From the NCBI GenBank assembly GCA_045612105.1, contig JAZKYL010000075.1:1-48023 (forward strand): a stretch of DNA of 48,023 nt, in the 5' to 3' direction. Position 1 is the stretch's first letter. Each line of letters opens with the position of its first letter. Shown piece by piece: positions 16,929-25,467 of the stretch. The translations under genes were made by a program, and so were the position numbers. This DNA comes from SVTX01 sp045612105 (GTDB lineage Bacteria; Bacillota; Clostridia; Oscillospirales; CAG-272). The notes under the pieces were generated by a model. The model saw only the letters and a list, made by a program, of their open reading frames with translations, made no database searches and had not been told where the DNA came from.

Positions 16929-18398
16929 ATGATTAACAAAAGTTCTCAAAAAATATTTAATAATTCTTTACTATATTCGCTTGGGACAATTTTTTCAAAA
17001 GCTGTTGGTTTCTTTTTAGTTCCAATTTATACATATTTTGTTTCAGCAGGTGATTACGGAATTGCTACTACGATTACTGCATTTGTTTCAACATTTGCTG
17101 TTGTTGTTACGCTTTCACTTAGGGCGGCAATGATAAGATTTTATAATCAGTATGACGAAAAAGAGAGGAAAGTATTCGTCGGGACAATAGTTAGTTTTGT
17201 TGCGATCAATGCAGCTATTATTTGTATACTGCTTTGTATTTTTAGAAATCTATATACATCATTGCTTTTCAAGGATGTCGATTTCTTTCCCATTGTATTT
17301 TTGGGGGTTCTTTCTCTGGGGTTTGATGGTGTATATACAATATACCAAAGTTTGCTTCAAGCTAAGCAAGATGGTAAAAACTACTCATTGAACAGTATTG
17401 TTTATTTGATTTTTCATGCTGCAACCGTTGTGCTGTTTGTTTGGATTCTTCGAATGGGCGGTTTAGGTGTTATATTGTCAAATTGTGTTACTAATCTATG
17501 TTTTTCGATTTACGGTATTTTTAGTATGCGAATTCGAGGATATATGATATTCAAATTTGATAAAGAAATGCTGAAAAAAGCATTGAAATACTCTATTCCA
17601 ATTTTGCCGCATAATTTATCAACAAATTTGAATACATATGCAACGAAGACTATTATAAACCAATTTCTTAATTACACAATTTCCGGTTTATATACATTAG
17701 CATCCCAATTTTCAACTATTTTTGCTTTGGTTCAATCATCGGTGAATCTTGCTTTTAGGCCTTGGTTCATTGAGCAAATGCAAAGTGGAGATGAGGGTAG
17801 AAAGCAGATCAAATATATGTCATGTATGATTATGTCTTTGTATTCTTTTTGTGCTGTTGGTATTTCGTTGTTTTCTAAAGAACTTGTTTTTATCTTGGCT
17901 GAACGTTCTTATTTGGATGCGTGGAAAATGATTCCCTTCTTTATCTTGACTCAATTGATAGCATTTATTTATTACAGCCATGTTCAAACATTGATGTATA
18001 ATTTGCAAAAAAGTAAATATACATTTATTTGTTCTTTAAGCAGTGTGATTGTTAATGTTTTAGTGTCGATATGCTTGGTCAAGTATTTAGGTGTTTATGC
18101 AATTTTAATTGCTAATTTTGTTTCGCAAACTGTAATGGCTGTATTAGCGGTGATTATGGGAGCGCATGCCGAAAAAGTTGATTTTGGCCTTTCTAAAATG
18201 ATACTTTTTATTTTTGAATCGTTGATACTTATGGGTGTGGGTATGCTTATTGATTATAGTTGCAGTGCAAATATAAATATTTTGGGCTTGACGGTTAAAT
18301 TTTTTATACTGTGTGTTGGTTTTATGTTTTTTATTTATCCATACCGAAGAGATTTTAGAGATTTGTTGATAGGTGTAATAAAAAGGAAAGAGAGATAG
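16929..18398 (+). CDS. wzx: Wzx-like oligosaccharide flippase
   Basis: The 489-residue protein is hydrophobic throughout, with about 12-14 predicted membrane segments. It begins with INKSSQKIFNNSLLYSLG, continuing KAVGFFLVPIYTYF, the typical opening of polysaccharide flippases of the MATE/MVF-like superfamily. Wzx moves the undecaprenyl-linked repeat unit to the outer leaflet. It lies 13 bp after licD behind AGAGGA. Base composition is visibly more AT-rich than the surrounding operon, consistent with exchange of the licD-wzx-tagD block. Confidence 0.92.
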   Translation: MINKSSQKIFNNSLLYSLGTIFSKAVGFFLVPIYTYFVSAGDYGIATTITAFVSTFAVVVTLSLRAAMIRFYNQYDEKERKVFVGTIVSFVAINAAIICILLCIFRNLYTSLLFKDVDFFPIVFLGVLSLGFDGVYTIYQSLLQAKQDGKNYSLNSIVYLIFHAATVVLFVWILRMGGLGVILSNCVTNLCFSIYGIFSMRIRGYMIFKFDKEMLKKALKYSIPILPHNLSTNLNTYATKTIINQFLNYTISGLYTLASQFSTIFALVQSSVNLAFRPWFIEQMQSGDEGRKQIKYMSCMIMSLYSFCAVGISLFSKELVFILAERSYLDAWKMIPFFILTQLIAFIYYSHVQTLMYNLQKSKYTFICSLSSVIVNVLVSICLVKYLGVYAILIANFVSQTVMAVLAVIMGAHAEKVDFGLSKMILFIFESLILMGVGMLIDYSCSANINILGLTVKFFILCVGFMFFIYPYRRDFRDLLIGVIKRKER

Positions 18399-18402
18399 AA
18401 TA

Positions 18403-18828
18403 GTGGAGAAAAAGATAATCGGATATACGACCGGAGTATATGATATGTTTCATATTGGACATCTAAATATACTTAAGCGTGCTAAAGAACAATGTGATTT
18501 TTTGATCGTAGGTGTAAGTACCGACGAATTGGTAGAGAAAGAAAAAAACAAGAGACCTGTTATTGCTTTTGAAGAAAGAGTTGAAATAATTAAAGAATTG
18601 CGCTGTGTAGATATGGTTGTTGTGCAGAGTGACAAGAATAAATTAGAAGCATGGGAAAAACTCCATTTTGATAAAATGTTTGTTGGTTCAGATTGGAAAG
18701 GCACACCTCAATGGAATCAATATGAAAAACAATTTTTTTCATTGGGGGTAGAGATTGTTTATTTACCACATACTGATGGAATCAGTTCAACTATTTTGAC
18801 TGAGTTTGTAAAAAAACACTTAGATTAG
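18403..18828 (+). CDS. TagD-like cytidylyltransferase
   Basis: The 141-residue protein begins at GTG 18403, a few bases after the flippase stop, with GAAAGAGAG upstream as a weak ribosome site. It carries the family motifs TTGVYDMFHIGHLNIL (HIGH at residues 17-20), VGSDWKG and DGISSTILTEF, the last matching the TagD RTxGISTT-type block. Length and motifs fit glycerol-3-phosphate cytidylyltransferase, which makes CDP-glycerol. Beside LicD it may supply the CDP-alcohol donor. An alternative is cytidylylation of the phosphonate alcohol made downstream, although the PEP mutase protein carries its own nucleotidyltransferase domains. Confidence 0.88.
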   Translation: MEKKIIGYTTGVYDMFHIGHLNILKRAKEQCDFLIVGVSTDELVEKEKNKRPVIAFEERVEIIKELRCVDMVVVQSDKNKLEAWEKLHFDKMFVGSDWKGTPQWNQYEKQFFSLGVEIVYLPHTDGISSTILTEFVKKHLD

Positions 18829-18914
18829 ATTTTCTCAAGTTGTTATGAGCATCATATTATAAATAACAAATGTTCAATCGATAGATATATATAAACAAAA
18901 GGAATAAAAAACTT

Positions 18915-20924
18915 ATGAAAGCATTAATTCTAAACTCTGGCTTGGGTCGCCGTATGGGTGTGCTTACAAGCGAGCACCCCAAGTGTATGACGGAGATCTC
19001 CGCCAAGGATACCATTCTTTCCCGCCAGCTTAAGCTGATCGCGGATGCAGGAATCACCGAGGTAGTAATGACCACGGGATATTTTGACGAGGTGCTTGTA
19101 AATTATTGTAACTCGTTGAATCTGCCCCTGCACTATACCTTCGTAAACAACCCCGTTTACGATACAACAAACTACATTTATTCGATCTATTGCGCCAAGG
19201 ACTGTCTCCGCGACGAGGACGTTGTACTTATGCACGGCGACCTTGTTTTCGAGGGCGAGGTCTTTGATAAGGTGCTTGCAAGTGAAAAAAGCTGTATGAC
19301 CGTCAGCTCCACTTTGCCTTTGCCCGAAAAGGATTTCAAGGCGGTAATTGGAGAGGGAAGAGTCAAGGCTGTAGGCATTGAGTTCTTTACCGATGCGATG
19401 GCGGCTCAGCCCCTTTATAAGCTTTGCAAAAACGATTGGAATGTCTGGCTCGACGAGATTATCGCTTTCTGCGAGAGCGACAATAGAAAGTGCTACGCGG
19501 AGAATGCTTTCAATAAGGTTTCAGACAAGTGTCTCATCTATCCTCTCGACGTAGAGAACGCTCTTTGCGGAGAGATCGATACCCCCGAGGATCTTGCTGT
19601 AGTCGCATCAAGAATTGCCGAGCTTGAGAGAAGGACAGTTTATATGTGCTTCTCCACCGATATGATCCACGGTGGTCACATCGCTATCATTAAGAAGGCG
19701 CAGAAGCTGGGTAAGTTGATCATCGGTGTACTCTCCGACGAGGCTGTAGCTTCATATAAGCGTTTTCCCCTTATGCCTTATGCAGAAAGAAAATCCCTTG
19801 TTGAAAACATAAACGGTGTTCACGCAGTGGTCGAGCAGAAGGAACTGAGTTATGCCGAAAACATCCGTGCGCTGAAGCCGACCTACGTGGTTCACGGTGA
19901 CGACTGGAGAGAGGGATTCCAGAGACCCATCCGCGACGAGGTCGTTGAGCTTTTGGCAGAGTACGGCGGCAAACTTGTGGAGTATCCCTATTCCAAGACC
20001 GACACTTATCTTGAAATGGAAAAGCTTTCTCGCGCACAGCTTTCTATGCCCGACGTTCGCCGCGGCAGACTTAAGAAGCTGATCGCTATGAAGGGTCTGG
20101 TCACCGCAATGGAGGCTCATAGCGGTATTACCGGTCTTATCGTTGAGCAGACAAAGGTTCTTCAGGACGGCAAGACCTATCAGTTCGACGCTATGTGGGT
20201 TTCCTCGCTTTGCGACTCTACCGCAAAGGGTAAGCCCGATATCGAGCTTGTTGATATGACATCCCGTTTCCGCACGATCGACGATATTATGGAAGTAACC
20301 ACCAAGCCTATCATCTTCGACGGAGACACCGGCGGACTTACCGAGCACTTTGTTTATACCGTCAAGAGCCTTGAGAGAATGGGCGTTTCCATGGTAATTA
20401 TCGAGGATAAGACCGGTCTTAAGAAGAATTCGCTCTTCGGTACCGAGGTCGAGCAGACTCAGGATAGTATTGAGAACTTCTGTGAGAAGATCAAGGCAGG
20501 TAAGAAGGCGCAGAAGACAAAGGAATTTATGATCTGCGCGAGAATCGAGTCGCTTATTCTTGAGCGTGGAATGGAAGATGCTCTTGAGAGAGCATTTGCG
20601 TTCTCCGAGGCGGGTGCCGATGCTATTATGATTCACAGCCGCAAGAAGGATCCTGCGGAGATATTTGAGTTCGTCGAAAAGTTCCGCGAGAAGAACAAGG
20701 CAACTCCCATCGTCGTTGTTCCTACCTCCTTCAATGCCGTAACCGAGCAGGAGTTCAAGGACAGAGGCGTTAACGTGGTCATCTACGCAAACCAGCTGAC
20801 CAGAAGCGGATTCCCCGCAATGCAGAAGACCGCAGAGACGATCCTTCAGAATCACAGAGCCAAGGAAGCCGACGATATGTGTATGTCGATCAAGGAGATC
20901 ATCACTCTCATTCCCGAGGAATAA
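18915..20924 (+). CDS. aepX: Three-domain fusion: GT-A nucleotidyltransferase + cytidylyltransferase + PEP mutase
   Basis: This 669-residue protein joins three enzymes. Residues 1-230 are a MobA/LicC-like sugar or alcohol-phosphate nucleotidyltransferase (NSGLGRRMG at 7-15, HPK at 21-23, HGD at 107-109). Residues 240-365 are a TagD-like cytidylyltransferase (HGGH at 252-255, HGDDW at 327-331, YPYSKTDT at 357-364). Residues 385-669 are phosphoenolpyruvate mutase, with DGDTGG at 469-474 and the diagnostic EDK...KKNS at 497-506. The mutase converts PEP to phosphonopyruvate, the first C-P bond step. In fosfomycin makers, Fom1 also fuses a cytidylyltransferase to PEP mutase and makes CMP-hydroxyethylphosphonate, so CMP activation of a phosphonate is likely. 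The extra N-terminal domain is unusual. Confidence 0.93.
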   Translation: MKALILNSGLGRRMGVLTSEHPKCMTEISAKDTILSRQLKLIADAGITEVVMTTGYFDEVLVNYCNSLNLPLHYTFVNNPVYDTTNYIYSIYCAKDCLRDEDVVLMHGDLVFEGEVFDKVLASEKSCMTVSSTLPLPEKDFKAVIGEGRVKAVGIEFFTDAMAAQPLYKLCKNDWNVWLDEIIAFCESDNRKCYAENAFNKVSDKCLIYPLDVENALCGEIDTPEDLAVVASRIAELERRTVYMCFSTDMIHGGHIAIIKKAQKLGKLIIGVLSDEAVASYKRFPLMPYAERKSLVENINGVHAVVEQKELSYAENIRALKPTYVVHGDDWREGFQRPIRDEVVELLAEYGGKLVEYPYSKTDTYLEMEKLSRAQLSMPDVRRGRLKKLIAMKGLVTAMEAHSGITGLIVEQTKVLQDGKTYQFDAMWVSSLCDSTAKGKPDIELVDMTSRFRTIDDIMEVTTKPIIFDGDTGGLTEHFVYTVKSLERMGVSMVIIEDKTGLKKNSLFGTEVEQTQDSIENFCEKIKAGKKAQKTKEFMICARIESLILERGMEDALERAFAFSEAGADAIMIHSRKKDPAEIFEFVEKFREKNKATPIVVVPTSFNAVTEQEFKDRGVNVVIYANQLTRSGFPAMQKTAETILQNHRAKEADDMCMSIKEIITLIPEE

Positions 20925-20945
20925 GAGTAAATTCCGAGGGAAAAT

Positions 20946-22076
20946 ATGAAAATTACAACAAAACAGAGAATTATTGAGGGAAAAGCCTCTTACGAAAATA
21001 TCGGAGCGGTGCTAAATGAGCTTGGAGCCAAAAAGTTCCTCCTCGTTTACACCGAACCGGTAAAATACCTTCCCGTGTGGGATTATGTCAATAATCTTGA
21101 CGTAAAAGCGGTGCAGTTCTGCGATTTTACCTCCAATCCTAAATACGAGGAAGTAGTGGCGGGAGTTGACCTCTTCAATGCCGAAAAATGTGACGCGATC
21201 GTGGCTATCGGCGGCGGCAGTGCCATAGACGTGGCAAAGTGCATCAAGCTTTATTGCAAAATGCCTAAAGGTGAGCTTTATTTGAAGCAGGAATATGCCG
21301 ATACCTGCGTTCCACTCCTCGCAATGCCCACCACAGCGGGAACGGGAAGTGAATCCACCCCCTTTGCGGTCATATACTACGACGGAGTGAAGCAATCGGT
21401 GCATCACGCATCTATTTTACCCAACGTGGCTCTGCTTGATCCCGACGTGCTGATAGGTCTGCCGGTCTATCAGAAAAAATGCACCGTTCTGGATGCACTT
21501 TGTCAGGCTATTGAGTCCTGGTGGAGCGTTCATTCCACCGACGAGAGCAAGGAATATGCCAAGATAGCTATTGATAAGATAGTAAAAAATATTTACGAGT
21601 ACGTGGAGCAGAATACCGATGCGGCAAGAGCGGAAATTATGTCCGCGGCAAATTTCGCAGGTAGAGCGATCTGTATCACCGCAACCACCGCTCCCCACGC
21701 TATGAGCTATAAGATCACCTCAAATTACGGTTTTCCCCACGGTCACGCGGTGGCGATCTGCCTCCACAGAGTATGGAAATATATGCTTGAAAACCGCGAT
21801 AAGTGTGTAGATTTACGCGGATGGGACTACCTTTATGCCACTTTTTGCGATATTGCATCGGCATTGGGTTATACAAATCCCGAGAAAGCAGTCGCAGGCT
21901 TTAAAGCGATGCTTGACCGTCTTGAAATTTGTGATCCGAATGAGAGCGACAAAGAAAAAGCCGCTCACGTTCTTGCCGACGCGGTAAATACTCAGAGACT
22001 TGGTAATAATCCTGTCTCACTTGACAACGAAGCACTTTACAATATTTATATGGAGATGTTAGAAAATGAAGCTTGA
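20946..22076 (+). CDS. Iron-type alcohol dehydrogenase, probable phosphonoacetaldehyde reductase
   Basis: This 376-residue group III alcohol dehydrogenase has the NAD(P) motif AIGGGSAIDVAKC, TTAGTGSES, and the metal-ligand region PHAMSYKITSNYGFPHGHAVA with H residues spaced as in Fe-dependent enzymes. It lies between PEP mutase and phosphonopyruvate decarboxylase and overlaps the latter by 11 bp. In phosphonate pathways enzymes of this family reduce phosphonoacetaldehyde to 2-hydroxyethylphosphonate. This assignment rests on context plus family. A generic aldehyde reductase cannot be excluded by motif alone. Confidence 0.88.
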   Translation: MKITTKQRIIEGKASYENIGAVLNELGAKKFLLVYTEPVKYLPVWDYVNNLDVKAVQFCDFTSNPKYEEVVAGVDLFNAEKCDAIVAIGGGSAIDVAKCIKLYCKMPKGELYLKQEYADTCVPLLAMPTTAGTGSESTPFAVIYYDGVKQSVHHASILPNVALLDPDVLIGLPVYQKKCTVLDALCQAIESWWSVHSTDESKEYAKIAIDKIVKNIYEYVEQNTDAARAEIMSAANFAGRAICITATTAPHAMSYKITSNYGFPHGHAVAICLHRVWKYMLENRDKCVDLRGWDYLYATFCDIASALGYTNPEKAVAGFKAMLDRLEICDPNESDKEKAAHVLADAVNTQRLGNNPVSLDNEALYNIYMEMLENEA

Positions 22077-23175
22077 TTTTTTGAAGGAATTTGAATTTTT
22101 CACGGGAGTGCCCGATTCACAGCTCAAGCCCCTTTGCAATTACCTTATGGCGACTTACGGAATTTCCGACAAGCACGTGATCGCGGCTAACGAGGGAAAT
22201 GCGGTAGGTCTTGCGGCAGGCTATCATCTTGCAACAGGAAAAGTTCCGGTAGTTTATATGCAGAACAGCGGTCTTGGAAATATTATCAATCCCGTGGCTT
22301 CTCTTATGAACGATAAGGTCTACGGTATCCCCTGCGTGTTCATCGTAGGCTGGAGAGGTGAGCCCGGAGTGAAGGACGAGCCCCAGCATATATATCAGGG
22401 CGAGGTCACCGTCAAGCTTCTTGAAGATATGGATATAGCCACTTTTATTATCGGCAAGGATACTACCGAGGACGAGCTTAACGCGAAAATGGCAGAGTTC
22501 AAAGAGCTGCTGTCTATCGGTAAGCAGGTTGCGTTCGTGGTTCGCAAGGGCGCGCTTGAATTTGACGGAAAGGTCAAATATACAAACGATAATAAGATGA
22601 TCCGTGAGGAGATAATCGAGCATATTGCCACAGTCAGCGGAGAGGACGTAGTAGTATCCACTACAGGTAAAGCGTCAAGAGAGCTCTTTGAGATCAGAGA
22701 GAGAAGAGGTCAGACCCACGGTTCGGATTTCCTGACCGTCGGTTCAATGGGTCATTCTTCATCAATAGCCCTCGCGATCGCAAAGGAAAAGCCAAACCGC
22801 AAGATCTGGATAATCGACGGTGACGGCGCAGTGCTTATGCATATGGGTTCTATGGCGCTTCTCGGCGCAAACGCACCTAAAAATGTTGTCCATGTCGTAA
22901 TAAATAACGGCGCGCACGAGACCGTGGGCGGTATGCCTACCGTTGCGGAGAAGATTGATCTTTGCAAGATAGCAGATGGCTGCGGATATCCTTCGACTGC
23001 TTCCGTCAATAGCTTTGAAGCTCTCGACGAGGTGCTTCAAGTAGCAAAGAAAGCCGATCACCTTTCATTTATTGAGGTCAAGTGCTCGATCGGTGCCCGT
23101 GATGATCTCGGAAGACCTACAACAACCGCAAAAGAGAACAAAGAAAATTTCATGAAATATCTGGAGGACAAGTAA
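22066..23175 (+). CDS. aepY: Phosphonopyruvate decarboxylase (thiamine-diphosphate dependent)
   Basis: The 369-residue protein has the N-terminal pyrimidine-binding half (FFTGVPDSQLKPLCNYL, ANEGNAVGLAAGYHLATGK, MQNSGLGN) and the C-terminal TPP half with DGDGAVLMHMGSMA and INNGAHETVGGMPT. These blocks are close to known phosphonopyruvate decarboxylases and sulfopyruvate decarboxylases. It removes CO2 from phosphonopyruvate, giving phosphonoacetaldehyde and pulling the unfavourable mutase reaction forward. Translation starts inside the end of the alcohol dehydrogenase gene, so the two are coupled. The adjacency to PEP mutase makes the phosphono-substrate nearly certain. Confidence 0.94.
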   Translation: MKLDFLKEFEFFTGVPDSQLKPLCNYLMATYGISDKHVIAANEGNAVGLAAGYHLATGKVPVVYMQNSGLGNIINPVASLMNDKVYGIPCVFIVGWRGEPGVKDEPQHIYQGEVTVKLLEDMDIATFIIGKDTTEDELNAKMAEFKELLSIGKQVAFVVRKGALEFDGKVKYTNDNKMIREEIIEHIATVSGEDVVVSTTGKASRELFEIRERRGQTHGSDFLTVGSMGHSSSIALAIAKEKPNRKIWIIDGDGAVLMHMGSMALLGANAPKNVVHVVINNGAHETVGGMPTVAEKIDLCKIADGCGYPSTASVNSFEALDEVLQVAKKADHLSFIEVKCSIGARDDLGRPTTTAKENKENFMKYLEDK

Positions 23176-23176
23176 A

Positions 23177-24223
23177 ATGGGACTCTTTACAGGAAAAACG
23201 TTGCTCATAACCGGAGGAACGGGTTCTTTTGGAAATGCTGTGCTTAACCGATTTCTTGAGACCGACATCGGCGAGATCAGAATATTCTCCCGAGACGAAA
23301 AGAAGCAGGACGATATGCGTCACTATTTTCAGGTGACCAAGCCCGCAGCAGCCGAAAAGATCAAATTTTATATAGGTGACGTCCGCGATATTGCCAGCGT
23401 TCGCAACGCTATGCACGGAGTTGACTACATATTCCACGCGGCGGCGCTCAAGCAGGTGCCTTCTTGTGAATTTTTCCCCATCGAGGCGGTAAAGACCAAC
23501 GTTCTTGGTACCGAAAACGTACTGACCGCGGCAATCGATGCGGGAGTTAAGAATATCGTATGTCTTTCTACCGACAAGGCGGCTTATCCCGTAAACGCTA
23601 TGGGAACAAGTAAGGCTATGATGGAGAAGGTCATCGTGGCAAAGTCCAGAACGGTCAGTCCCGAGAAGACAAAAATCTGTTGCACAAGATACGGCAACGT
23701 AATGTGTAGCCGCGGATCTGTCATCCCGCTTTGGATCGACCAGATCAGAGCAGGTAATCCCATAACCGTTACCGACCCCACAATGACAAGATTCATTATG
23801 TCGCTTGACGAGGCGGTAGACCTGGTGCTCTTTGCGTTTGAGCATGGCGAAAGCGGAGATATTCTCGTTCAGAAGGCGCCCGCTTGTACAATTCAGACTC
23901 AGGCAGAGGCTGTTTGCGAGCTCTTTGGTGGCGATAAGAACAATATCAAGGTTATCGGTATCAGACACGGTGAAAAAATGTACGAGACTCTTCTCACAAA
24001 CGAGGAGTGCGCTAACGCTATCGACCTCGGCAACTTCTACCGTGTGCCCTCCGATAAGCGCGACCTTAATTATGATAAGTATTTCAGTAAGGGTGACACC
24101 GAAAGAAATACTCTTTATGAGTTCAATTCTCACAATACCCAGCTCCTTAACGTTGAAGAGACCAAGGCGAAGATTGCGTCTCTTGCCTATATTCAGGAAG
24201 AGCTTGCAAAGTCGGGTAAATAA
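23177..24223 (+). CDS. capE: UDP-GlcNAc 4,6-dehydratase/5-epimerase, CapE (FnlA/WbjB) type
   Basis: A 348-residue extended short-chain dehydrogenase with Rossmann motif ITGGTGSFGNAV (residues 11-22) and AALKQVPSCEFFPIEAVKTN. It has LSTDKAAYPVNAMGTSKAMMEK, where Met-x3-Lys replaces the usual Tyr-x3-Lys, a feature I recall for CapE. It starts 1 bp after the decarboxylase stop, with GGAGG inside that gene end. CapE converts UDP-GlcNAc to a 4-keto-6-deoxy-L-sugar, the first step to UDP-L-FucNAc. The next two genes encode the remaining steps, so the assignment is secure. Its keto product might also feed the DegT aminotransferase. Confidence 0.93.
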   Translation: MGLFTGKTLLITGGTGSFGNAVLNRFLETDIGEIRIFSRDEKKQDDMRHYFQVTKPAAAEKIKFYIGDVRDIASVRNAMHGVDYIFHAAALKQVPSCEFFPIEAVKTNVLGTENVLTAAIDAGVKNIVCLSTDKAAYPVNAMGTSKAMMEKVIVAKSRTVSPEKTKICCTRYGNVMCSRGSVIPLWIDQIRAGNPITVTDPTMTRFIMSLDEAVDLVLFAFEHGESGDILVQKAPACTIQTQAEAVCELFGGDKNNIKVIGIRHGEKMYETLLTNEECANAIDLGNFYRVPSDKRDLNYDKYFSKGDTERNTLYEFNSHNTQLLNVEETKAKIASLAYIQEELAKSGK

Positions 24224-24225
24224 TT

Positions 24226-25422
24226 ATGAAAATACTTATAACAGGTGCCGCGGGATTTGTAGGTAAAAATCTTACCGAGGCATTGAAGAACATAAGAGAC
24301 GGCAAGGATAGAAGATTTCCCGATCTTGCCATTGAAGAAATCTATCTGTACGATATAGATACCGATGATAGCGTCCTTGACGAGGCTTGCAAGGAAGTAG
24401 ATTTCGTATTCAACCTTGCAGGCGTCAACCGCCCTCAGAATCCCGAGGAGTTTATGCAGGGCAACTTCGGCTTTGCTTCAAAACTGTTGGATACTCTCAA
24501 AAAGTACAATAATAAATGCCCCGTGATGATATCGTCCTCGATTCAGGCAACCTGTATCGGTCGTTATGACAGCGATTACGGCAGAAGCAAAAAGGCGGGC
24601 GAGGAGCTTCTATTTGCATATGGGGAAGAGACGGGGGCAAAGGTACTTGTTTACCGTTTCCCGAACCTTTTCGGTAAATGGTGCAGACCCAATTACAACA
24701 GTGCCGTCGCGACCTTCTGCAACAATATTGCAAACGATCTGCCGATAACCGTAAACGATCCGTCGGTTCAGCTTGAGTTGCTCTATATTGACGATCTGGT
24801 TGATGAAATGATCGCCGCACTTCAAGGAAAGGAGCATCGTTGTGAGTTTGACGGTATCAACACCGTGCTCTGCGACGGCGGAAGATATTGCGCCGCGCCC
24901 GTGACCCACAAGGTTACACTCGGTGAGATCGTTTCGTGGCTTGAAGCTTTCCGCGATCAGCCTGCGACTCTCGTTATGCCCGAAATTCCCGAAAACAGCT
25001 TTGCCAAGAAGCTTTATTCTACCTATTTGTCTTATTTGCCAAAGGAAAAGGTCAGCTTCCCTCTGAAAATGAACGTTGACGCGAGAGGTAGCTTCACCGA
25101 GCTTCTGAAGACAGATAAATGCGGTCAGTTTTCGGTAAATATCTCAAAGCCGGGAATTACAAAGGGTCAGCATTGGCATAATACCAAGTGGGAGTTTTTC
25201 ATTGTGGTAAGCGGAAAGGGACTTATACAGATGCGTAAGATCGGCTCTGACGAGGTCTTAAATTTTGAGGTCTCGGGCGAGAAGATCGAGGCGATACATA
25301 TGCTCCCCGGATATACTCACAATATTATCAATCTTTCTGATACCGACGATCTTGTTACCGTTATGTGGGCAAACGAGCAGTTCGATCAGAGCAGACCCGA
25401 TACGTTTTTTGAGATAGTCTGA
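24226..25422 (+). CDS. capF: CapF-type bifunctional epimerase/reductase with cupin domain
   Basis: The 398-residue protein has an N-terminal SDR domain (ITGAAGFVGKNLTEAL, residues 4-19; YGRSKKAGEELL as the Y-x3-K site; VYRFPNLFGKWCRPNYNS) and a C-terminal cupin (about 270-398) with TKGQHWHNTKWEFF and HMLPGYTHNI supplying His metal ligands. This two-domain architecture is diagnostic for CapF/WbjC/FnlB. The cupin epimerises C3 and the SDR reduces C4 with NADPH, giving UDP-N-acetyl-L-talosamine-type product. It is 2 bp downstream of capE. Confidence 0.95.
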   Translation: MKILITGAAGFVGKNLTEALKNIRDGKDRRFPDLAIEEIYLYDIDTDDSVLDEACKEVDFVFNLAGVNRPQNPEEFMQGNFGFASKLLDTLKKYNNKCPVMISSSIQATCIGRYDSDYGRSKKAGEELLFAYGEETGAKVLVYRFPNLFGKWCRPNYNSAVATFCNNIANDLPITVNDPSVQLELLYIDDLVDEMIAALQGKEHRCEFDGINTVLCDGGRYCAAPVTHKVTLGEIVSWLEAFRDQPATLVMPEIPENSFAKKLYSTYLSYLPKEKVSFPLKMNVDARGSFTELLKTDKCGQFSVNISKPGITKGQHWHNTKWEFFIVVSGKGLIQMRKIGSDEVLNFEVSGEKIEAIHMLPGYTHNIINLSDTDDLVTVMWANEQFDQSRPDTFFEIV

Positions 25423-25467
25423 TTTCGTAAAGCAAAATACTCAAATATATATAAAGGACTTGAAGAT

